Positions 57,144 to 64,000 of a stretch of DNA of 64,000 bases are shown here, in pieces (positions within the stretch are counted from its first letter, which is position 1; each line of letters begins with the position of its first letter). Below the pieces are notes generated by a model. That model saw only the letters and a list, made by a program, of their open reading frames with translations, was not told the DNA's origin and did not search any database. The translations under genes and the position numbers were made by a program. Source of the stretch: Talaromyces rugulosus (Eukaryota; Ascomycota; Eurotiomycetes; Eurotiales; Trichocomaceae); contig NC_049566.1 in NCBI RefSeq assembly GCF_013368755.1, forward strand, positions 2,728,001 through 2,792,000, in the 5' to 3' direction.

Positions 57144-58739
57144 TTACTCCATAGCCATGCTTGCCATGAGGATTGCGCCCATGTGGCTCCCAGTGGAAAC
57201 GTATGGGGCGCCTCCAGCATTGTTTTCTGCGCGTGTTCGTGGCTCGAGCTCCAAACTCCGCTCATGCTTGTCATTAATATCGTCAGCTGTCTGTGCACAA
57301 CTGACTAGGTAATCCTGTAGCTCCGGAACCGGCTGAAATGAATACTCGGAGGCCTGATATCGTTGAAGATCCTGGATCACCGCCGCTGCCTTGGCTCGCT
57401 TGCTGAAATTTATGATGCCTAATGATGACTGGCTTGGGTTGCCATCTTCAATGAAGGTCAAATCCATAAGAAAGACTCCTAATACGAAAATACATGTTAG
57501 CTGTGATCACCTATAAACTCAGATTGTATAAGTATATAGTTGATTCCATACCAAGGAATGGAACGCAGGGGGGCTCTGCAGCGTTCATAGTCTCACGGTA
57601 CACATTGAAGTTTTTTGTGCTATTCACAAGTCCTCTTATCCGTTCAAAAGTAGCCATGGAGCGTTCGCTGACTTGAGACCAAGTACGAGCTAACCGGTAT
57701 ATCGGTGCTGTACCAAGGCCGGAGACAATGGCTATGGACGTGGAATAGTTTTTCATCTCGTAGCAAGCCTATTATGAAAGAAGGAGTCAAGGGAGCTGAT
57801 TTGTACGCACCACAAGTATGAAAGCAAACATACCTCTAAGACCTCCACAAAATGCTTTATTACCCGTACACGCTTTTTCATTTCTGGTTGCTCGAGAATC
57901 AGCTCTCCGACCCAATTAGCCAGCTGGTTCGAATGTCGAATCATGGATCTGATATTCGGTGCTAGTTCCACGTCCCCAGAGTTCGTTGTTTTCTTCTGCC
58001 ATGCTTTGTTTAAGCACTCTTCCAGCCGTATCTCGTTATATAGTTCGGACTCAAGTAGAGTTAATTGACGGGCTATCTCAGTCGGGTTGATATCCAGGAA
58101 TTTGATTTTCTTCGTTTTCTTCGGAAGCACCGGTGGGGGAGAGATCGCACCCTGTATTGAAACGCGCTGGCGGATTTTTGACCGTCGATCTCCCTGGAGT
58201 CGCTGTTCAATAACGGCGACCAGTCCGTGCGACACCGAGCTCCTCAGGGCAGGAATTGAGTCTAGTGTAAATTCGTGGATCTTACGAAGGAGATTGTTGG
58301 TATCTTGGTCATCGGGCTCTGTCCAGAAATTCTCCAGCCAGCGCTTGAGCACATTTATCACTCGAACTTGCGTGATCTTCTTTTTCTGAGAGAGCCATAT
58401 CTGGTACTCAGCCTGGGTCAGTCCGCCCGGGGGCTGAATATAGAAGCGCTCCATAAGCATTTGGAACAGCTGGGCGCTCGTCATAAAGGAGCGATATGTG
58501 AGAAGAAACATGTGGTTGAACGCGCCATCCAGCTTGTCATGGCGCGTCAAGTGTGCCACTAACCCGCCTGCTGTGCCTCCTTTGACCGTGGGGACGCCGC
58601 GCGCATCGTCCAGTTCGATTTGGATTTCATCTTGGTGATCTGGCTGCAAGAACCATATACCTTCGTCCATGAAAGAGTCTCCCGTAGCGCTGCTTGCAAC
58701 TAGCGAAACGTCGCTCGAGGGGGGGCGCTCTCGGTCCAT
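57144..58739 (-). CDS. Ras guanine-nucleotide exchange factor (RasGEF_N plus CDC25 domain), short form
   Basis: Activates a Ras-family GTPase by nucleotide exchange. Minus-strand exons 58739-57834, 57768-57552 and 57478-57144 give 485 residues in frame. RasGEF_N spans about residues 45-170 (GTAGGLVAHLTRHDKLDGAF, FLLTYRSFMTSAQLFQMLME, RVINVLKRWLENFW). The catalytic CDC25 domain spans about 225-455: DINPTEIARQLTLLESELYN, HSNQLANWVGELILEQ, FVEVLEACYEMKNYSTSIAI, GLGTAPIYRLARTW, PFLGVFLMDLTFIEDGNPS. The N-terminus is only 45 residues and lacks the SH3 domain and long leader of Cdc25-type fungal GEFs, so this is a separate short paralogue type. The C-terminal 30 residues are non-conserved. Confidence 0.9.
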
Positions 58740-59302
58740 GCTGAAAGTCGGTGGTCTTGTCTGGCTTTCAAGGCAGTTCGATGCATAGTGGCCAAATGGA
58801 CCTTTAAGTGCGATAGCTAGCGGTGGTCTCGCCGACCAGGGTCCATTTAACCGGGATTTCGTGCAAAGCCTCCCCCATAGACTGTGCCTAGTTATTCAGT
58901 GTCGACAGTTATTTATGTACCCATCCAGGACAGCTTCCAGCCTCCATCATTTGGCACAAACTGCTTCAACACCAAGGGCGCCGATATCGCCTCGTGGCGC
59001 CTATCGTACGATAGCCCTGAGAGTTCGGCCTTACACTGGTCCGGATCTTTGACGCGACTTAGGACTAGAGGTGATCGCGCATAACTAGCATGCTGTCGAC
59101 TTGTTGAAAGAGTCCCTCAGTGGGGTTTTTTGGTAATGTAGCTACGTATATATTGTTTCATTTGTTACAAAATCAACTGTGGGCTGCGCTATTTCGAGGC
59201 CGCGTCACTGGGTGGAGCTATAAGATCTTATCTGATTATCTTTGGCAACTCGACTCCTTTCAACAGAAAAACCCAAAGTTTACCACGAGAAAAAGAGGCA
59301 TA
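58740..59302. other. Divergent intergenic region
   Basis: About 560 bases between the RasGEF start and the secreted-protein start. The frame of the secreted protein stays open upstream of its ATG (from about 59120) without another ATG, so an upstream exon cannot be excluded. No other gene seen. Confidence 0.35.
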
Positions 59303-60658
59303 ATGTGTCTGTGGTTTCATTCTCTATCCATATGGACCGCCTTGGTCACCATTTCTTTTGCTCAAAACAGCACCGACGGCGTCCGAAATGCGAACCATGT
59401 CTTCAACGCAATTCATGCTGTAATGCGACACCCTATTCTGTCGGAATATCCCAACGGAGTCTCATTTTTCCTCGCTACTGTGCCAAAGGGCATACAATTT
59501 TACCATGGTACTGGCGAAGAGCACCCGGTCACCGGCTTAGAATGGCTGGCCTTTGAACCCGAGCATTCGCTGGGCTTTGCTCATCGAAGCGGACGACGAC
59601 TTGAGCCTAGCGAAAGGGAAACCAGCCAAAAGCCGTTGCAGAAGGAGGATCCTTTGGCTTCGACACATGGTTACCTACACACTTATGTATCAGCGAAAGA
59701 CCTCCGCCTCCTCTACCTAGATGGCATGTCTGCTGGCCCAATGCGATCACTGGAAGCGCAGGACCGCATTCTCTTCAATGATAGTATCCCTCAAAATGAG
59801 AGGCCTGGAGGCGGAAGACCTGGGCAGAGATCAGAGGTAGAGCAGCGTGGAAAGAAACTCGGCGGCCCTCCCAGCGAACAGGCTCGTGCATTGCAGGCTT
59901 GCCAAATGGCCGAAGAAAAATGGGCTGGGCGGATCGATGGTCTCCTGCGAACAGAAGGTGATTTTGAAATCATCTTATGCAACTTTGAGCGCGATCTCGA
60001 CTTCGTTCGCATCTCAGAAACAAAACCGCAAAAATCATCCGGAAATGATAGCCATGGTCCTGGCGGTAAGAAGCCGGGTCGGATGCCTGGTCGTGCTGTC
60101 ACCTCGCGTTACGATGACGTTCGAGGGCACCAAGCTATTATTGATTTTGACCATGTTGTTAGCGCTTACACCTATAACTTGGACTTGTTCCCAAACAACA
60201 CTAAGCTTCCGCAATTATCTCACATTACACCAGAGGAGCTGATTCCTATCCAACTTGCCATCGACTCGATGATCCTAAATAACGAACCCTCAAGGAGCGC
60301 GTTCAACTGGCAGGCGGTGACCGATGTTGTTATTGATCGGTATTCAGTTCAACTGCGAAGCGTTGCTGAAGGAGATTTTCAATCCCTAGTGGCGCTGCGA
60401 GAGAAGCTGGAGACATCTCTAGAGCCTTTTATCGACTATAGAGACTATCAAAACAGCTATGCGATAATAGATAGCTGCCAGAGGCAATTGATTCCGCAAT
60501 CTGCACCTGATTCTGGCTTAGCAAGTGAAGCGGTGCGTTATATTCTTCATCGAATTTGTACAACTTTTACATATACCTTGCTGGATTCGCAAATGGACCT
60601 GGAGACCGCGGTTGAAGGGTTTGCAGAGCTTGTTTCATATTTGTCCTGGATTGAATAG
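59303..60658 (+). CDS. Secreted or luminal fungal protein of unknown function
   Basis: Intronless in this model, 451 residues. A signal peptide is likely: a short hydrophobic start (MCLWFHSLSIWTALVTISFA) followed by QNSTDG. The first 110 residues have a compact conserved-looking block (VMRHPILSEYPNGVSFFLAT, KGIQFYHGTGEEHPVTGLEW, EPEHSLGFAH). A middle region, rich in Pro/Gly/Lys (about 165-270), contains DFEIILCNFERDLDFVRI. A C-terminal helical region follows (RDYQNSYAIIDSCQRQLIPQ, LHRICTTFTYTLLDSQM). I do not recognise a catalytic motif or a named family. Glycosylation sequons (NST, NDS, NNT) fit a secretory route. The ATG at 59303 is the first in the open frame and places the hydrophobic segment correctly. 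Confidence 0.7.
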   Translation: MCLWFHSLSIWTALVTISFAQNSTDGVRNANHVFNAIHAVMRHPILSEYPNGVSFFLATVPKGIQFYHGTGEEHPVTGLEWLAFEPEHSLGFAHRSGRRLEPSERETSQKPLQKEDPLASTHGYLHTYVSAKDLRLLYLDGMSAGPMRSLEAQDRILFNDSIPQNERPGGGRPGQRSEVEQRGKKLGGPPSEQARALQACQMAEEKWAGRIDGLLRTEGDFEIILCNFERDLDFVRISETKPQKSSGNDSHGPGGKKPGRMPGRAVTSRYDDVRGHQAIIDFDHVVSAYTYNLDLFPNNTKLPQLSHITPEELIPIQLAIDSMILNNEPSRSAFNWQAVTDVVIDRYSVQLRSVAEGDFQSLVALREKLETSLEPFIDYRDYQNSYAIIDSCQRQLIPQSAPDSGLASEAVRYILHRICTTFTYTLLDSQMDLETAVEGFAELVSYLSWIE

Positions 60659-62024
60659 AATTTCACCATTTCTTTCTCCAAAGAGAAAATCACAGATCTA
60701 ATAGGCCGTGCAAATAACCGAAGAAACGTCTTCTACGAAATGTTGCCGTTTCATAGGGCAAAAGAGTATAATAAATATTCTTTCAGTTCGTTTTTATGTC
60801 AGTGGTCCCAGTATACTAAGTGATGGTTAGGCGAGATTATGTATATTGTTAGTAACATATGATGATTCCTGCTCATTCCGTATTTACAAAGTGGCTGGAG
60901 GTTGCTTAAACGCCCTTAAAAATAAATATAAAAGTCAAACCCCTCGGTATAGTGTCCCAACGTCAAAATTGGGTTCGGCAAGCCCCATGATCCCTCATTT
61001 TGCATGTGTGTGAACTACACGTACCACCTATCTCATGTCGATTTCCTCATAATACTACTTGAATAATTGTCTAGCCCCTTTCTATCACTTAATAAAATTT
61101 GAATAAAATATACATATTTGCATTGGTTTGCGGATAGTTCCGTGAATTAACATTTGAACCAGTTGACATTGACTATGGAGAAAAAGTAAAGGAATATAAA
61201 ACAGGTTACCGGTCAACATAACACTTGAACTGCACGTGGTCAACCAATTTTTTGGAAAGTCCAACGCAATATTTTTGAACAATACATGTAATCGGCTTCG
61301 TTACATTTAATTTATTTAGAGAGCCAATAAAAATGCGCTCTACTTGCACCATATGTGGCCAAATAGTTGGTGCCATGAAAGGAAGACCCGACATCATTCT
61401 GCTAATTCGATATCTTGGCACAAAATTAAATGGCAAAGATACCGCGACGAAAGATATAAATTCTAGGGAATTGAGAACATAAGTGCCCACGGAAAGGGCT
61501 CTATCGCTTGAGTGAGTTTTGTTTGATGTGTTTGGTCAGTAGACTTAATACTTCCACATGTGAAATTGCAACATCTCACTGAGATACCTTTGCGTCTATA
61601 GCCACGTATGATGTTCTTGAAAAGAAAAGAAAATACTGAATTTCAGGGATTGGCCAGTATATAAAGAGTTACTATACCTAGGGCTAATTCCTAGCGCACT
61701 ACAATAAGGCATTAGCCATTTATAGGTGATCCCCAAAAAGCCTCGATAGGACTGTCCTTAGTCCCTTTTACGAAGTCAATTCATTTAATTGGTAGTTTGA
61801 AAACTCACAACCAAGAATGTTTCGTCACGAATTGCTACTACTTGTGCATATGAGATGCTGAAACATTACTTGGTGGAAACTTGGTCATAAACTAGAGACA
61901 ATCTTGGAACCATTCGTAGCGGTCACCTTGACGAATGATATAACGATAACTCTTGACAAAGCAGTTCGCAATACACTATATGTTATGGGAGGCAAGATGA
62001 CTCGTCATTAACAGGGAAAAATAC
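60659..62024. other. AT-rich intergenic region, no convincing gene
   Basis: About 1.4 kb. A minus-strand open frame at about 61206-61490 lacks an ATG and shows no domain. No terminal repeats or transposase motifs seen. Confidence 0.35.
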
Positions 62025-62198
62025 ATGCCTAGTCTGATTTCACAATTAACATTATCACATCTCCCAAGGGAAGTGTTCGTACTTATTTTGGAGACTTTGA
62101 GCGGCAAGGATATTCTGAAATTAGAAAATGCCTTTCAGTTTCCGATCTCCGATGGCTTCGCTAGGCCAAGTCGTCAAGGATCTAATCGAGTTAAATAA
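62025..62198 (+). pseudogene. F-box-like fragment
   Basis: A 57-codon ATG frame opens with a sequence that fits the F-box consensus: LSHLPREVFVLILETLSGKD followed by ILKLENAFQF. F-boxes begin LPxEVxxxILxxLxxxDLLxLxxV, so the match is fair. The frame stops soon after, while an overlapping frame (62128-62343) stays open with LGQVVKDLIELNNVSFKDDK and no domain. This could be the first exon of a spliced F-box gene, or a frame-broken remnant. The downstream leucine-rich or WD part expected of a full F-box protein is not visible. Confidence 0.3.
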
Positions 62199-62711
62199 TG
62201 TATCATTTAAAGACGATAAGCTCAATTGGCTATATCTTGCTGTCGAAACTGACAACCCGTATGAAAACGACAAAGGCTTTACAACTCGCCGCCATGTGCA
62301 GGACGTTTTGTGTGATATGATCTCAAGACAACCTTTGCTATAATCTTGGAAAAGAGGACTATTTTAAGCATAAGGGGTATTATTGATGACCAGGACGAGA
62401 ATATTTTCCCTGAGACTCTTTCGGGAGTTTAACTCAAGATACCAAGATATCAATGGATTTTAGCTGAGATCTGGGGTACTCCTACAGTCAATTGGTATAG
62501 ATAAATCCATAACGTCAATTCTCAGCTGATACAAGTGGTATTTAGAGACACTGTCAAAATTGAATTAATATATTTATGTGCCTTCTTGTGGATACACATA
62601 GCATTAAAGAATTTCTTCTTTAATCAGGGCGGTCTCTAAGTAAAATACTAACAATATTAACTAATATCTGTCAAAATTATGTGTTCTATGGAGAATGTCG
62701 GAAGTGTAGGA
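62199..62711. other. AT-rich spacer, 3' side of the repeat-protein gene
   Basis: About 510 bases. One overlapping open frame with no recognised domain; otherwise nothing seen. Confidence 0.3.
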
Positions 62712-63362
62712 TCAAAGAACATCAATATCATTGACGTTATCATGCACAATTGCGGCACCACCCTGGAGAATTTCCACGACAGCATTGTCACGGGCGATGT
62801 TGATGTCCTTGACGTTGCTAGCGACAATCGCCTCACCATCCTGGAGAATTTCCACGGCGGCATTATCGCGAGCGATGTTGATGTCCTTGACGTTGTCAGC
62901 GACAATTGCGGCACCACCCTGGAGAATTTCCACGGCGGCATTGTCGCGAGCGATGTTGATATCTTTGACGTTGCTAGCGACGACTGCTGCACCATTCTCA
63001 AGAACACTGACAGCTGCAGGAAGTTTCTCGTCGCGTGTCTCTTTTTCTAGATTAGAAACGATCCCCTGGCCAATGTTGATATCCTTGACCGTGTCTGTAA
63101 CTTTAACTTCTCCGTGGTCGAGAATGTCGACGATAGGGTTGTTGCCACGGGTCCCGAGAATATTGTCGTGACTGAGTACTCCTTCGACCTCTAGGTTGGA
63201 GTTGGAGAGAATGTTGATTCCTCCATTGGGCTAGATAAGACGTCAAATCTCAGCATGATAAGAATATAACTTCGAAAGCCAGAACTATTGCATGAAAATA
63301 CTTACAGTTGGAGCAGCTGCTGCAACAGCGCAAACAATAGAGATGATGAGAGTCGCCTTCAT
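62712..63362 (-). CDS. Small secreted protein with 26-residue tandem repeats
   Basis: Minus-strand exons 63362-63306 (19 codons) and 63230-62712 (173 codons with stop) give 191 residues. The first exon is almost exactly a signal peptide (MKATLIISIVCAVAAAAPT). The second starts PNGGINILSNSNLEVEGVLS and leads into repeats beginning VKDINI: a degenerate first unit, then three close copies of 26 residues, each of the form VKDINIARDNAAVEILQGG plus AAIVADN, and a truncated VNDIDVL at the end. Alternating hydrophobic residues with Asn/Asp/Gly turns suggest a stacked beta-solenoid (inference). There are no cysteines after the signal peptide, so it is not a hydrophobin or a Cys-rich effector. The intron follows the signal peptide, as in many secreted fungal genes. 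Opposite-strand frames over the repeats are shadows. Family not recognised. Confidence 0.75.
62745..63000 (-). repeat. 78-base tandem repeat, about three copies plus a degenerate fourth
   Basis: The element starting GACGTTG recurs at 62811, 62889 and 62967, an exact 78-base period. Copies differ by a few substitutions, several of them changing residues (GGAA against DGEA, VADN against VASN and VHDN). It encodes the 26-residue units of the secreted protein. Confidence 0.85.
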
Positions 63363-64000
63363 TTTCGAAAGTAAGTCTGCAGAGCACTTCGTAGAGTATG
63401 GGGTGAACGTATATAAGGACTAGGTGATGCTTTGGGTAATATCCTCAAGGCAAAGAGTCTGTCACAGAACTTATACTTGACCAGTATTATAAGCAATGAA
63501 TTTATCAGGGGCTTAATAGCTTGCTAGAGTTTACTAACCCTCGCTAAGCATATTGTGATCTTCCTCGGTTATCATCATAACATGGTATAGCAGCACACGA
63601 TGTCTAAAAGTATACCTAAATTAGTCAATTCAATAGTCTACCTTGATCCTAGACAGTGAATAGATTGAGAACTAACGATCAGTTCTCATAATTGGCCACA
63701 GCCACTACCTTAAGAGCATTGAGCTGCCAAACTAGTTGTGATTCACATGCACTTCAGGTTTAACCACACCGTATTTTTAGGATCCAAGTGTAAGCTAACT
63801 AGATTGATTTACTTAACACCTGATATGGGAGGCCTGAATTTCATAAAATATTAGTATTATTAAATAGTGTATGATTTTCTTTATTTTTTGGCTTGATGGC
63901 GATACTAGTCAAGTATGCATGTCAAAGTCGTATACGAAAGAACATTAATAGTTATGTATATTAGCTTTTTATGATTACATGTTGGCGCTGAGGATAAACC
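63363..64000. promoter_or_regulatory. Promoter of the repeat-protein gene and AT-rich flank
   Basis: On the minus strand a TATA-like TTATATAC lies at about 63409-63416, some 45-55 bases ahead of the ATG. The rest, up to the window edge, is AT-rich without a supportable gene. Confidence 0.4.

Noticed and set aside
62679..63171. Plus-strand open frames of 123 and 146 codons over the 78-base repeats
   Set aside because: They mirror the repeats, lack a signal peptide and intron, and the minus strand gives a coherent secreted protein.

Overview
The window reads as nuclear chromosomal DNA of a filamentous ascomycete, most likely a eurotiomycete of the Aspergillus/Penicillium type. The reasons are split genes with short GT-AG introns of about 45-100 bases, a Chs7-type chitin synthase chaperone, a DSC-type Golgi E3 ligase, a SIT-family siderophore transporter preceded by ATCWGATAA boxes, and Zn2Cys6 and bZIP regulators. 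The species assignment is inference. I rebuilt 26 protein genes plus one doubtful F-box fragment. For nearly every complete gene the exons sum to a whole number of codons, so most splice models are well constrained. No rRNA, tRNA, CRISPR array or intact mobile element was recognised by eye.

Left part (1-14 kb): a Pub1/TIA-1-like three-RRM protein (minus strand, running off the left edge), a helical/acidic fungal protein (possible Mediator tail subunit), an alpha-arrestin with a PPxY motif, a GNAT acetyltransferase, a GHSMGG serine hydrolase and the chitin synthase chaperone Chs7.

14.6-22.7 kb: a compact three-gene module of a dihydroxy-acid dehydratase homologue, a divergently transcribed anion:cation-symporter-type MFS permease, and a Zn2Cys6 regulator. 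The dehydratase/permease promoter holds two copies of an ACCAYCG-C-CGGTGGT palindrome, a good candidate operator for the neighbouring regulator. The dehydratase has no evident mitochondrial presequence and splits its Fe-S cysteine motif over an 8-base microexon. A 6.4-kb AT-rich stretch without convincing genes follows (22.65-29.09 kb).

29-51.7 kb is gene-dense housekeeping DNA: a single-pass membrane protein, an RCC1-type RanGEF gene with an apparent one-base frameshift, a divergent mitochondrial pair (bS6m and glycine cleavage H protein), DscA/Tul1, a Zrg17-like zinc transporter, a small mitochondrial-type protein, a Shg1-domain COMPASS subunit with a huge Arg-Asp/Glu tail, an eIF4E2-like cap-binding protein, a NOPCHAP1-like protein, Golgi GDPase, mitochondrial IF-3 and mitochondrial EF-Tu (with a 29-base P-loop microexon).

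52-64 kb is more accessory: a bZIP factor, a siderophore transporter with three evenly spaced iron-regulator boxes upstream, a short RasGEF, a secreted conserved protein of unknown function, an F-box-like fragment, and a small secreted protein built from 26-residue tandem repeats. That last gene and the dehydratase/permease/regulator module are the most likely places for undescribed biology.
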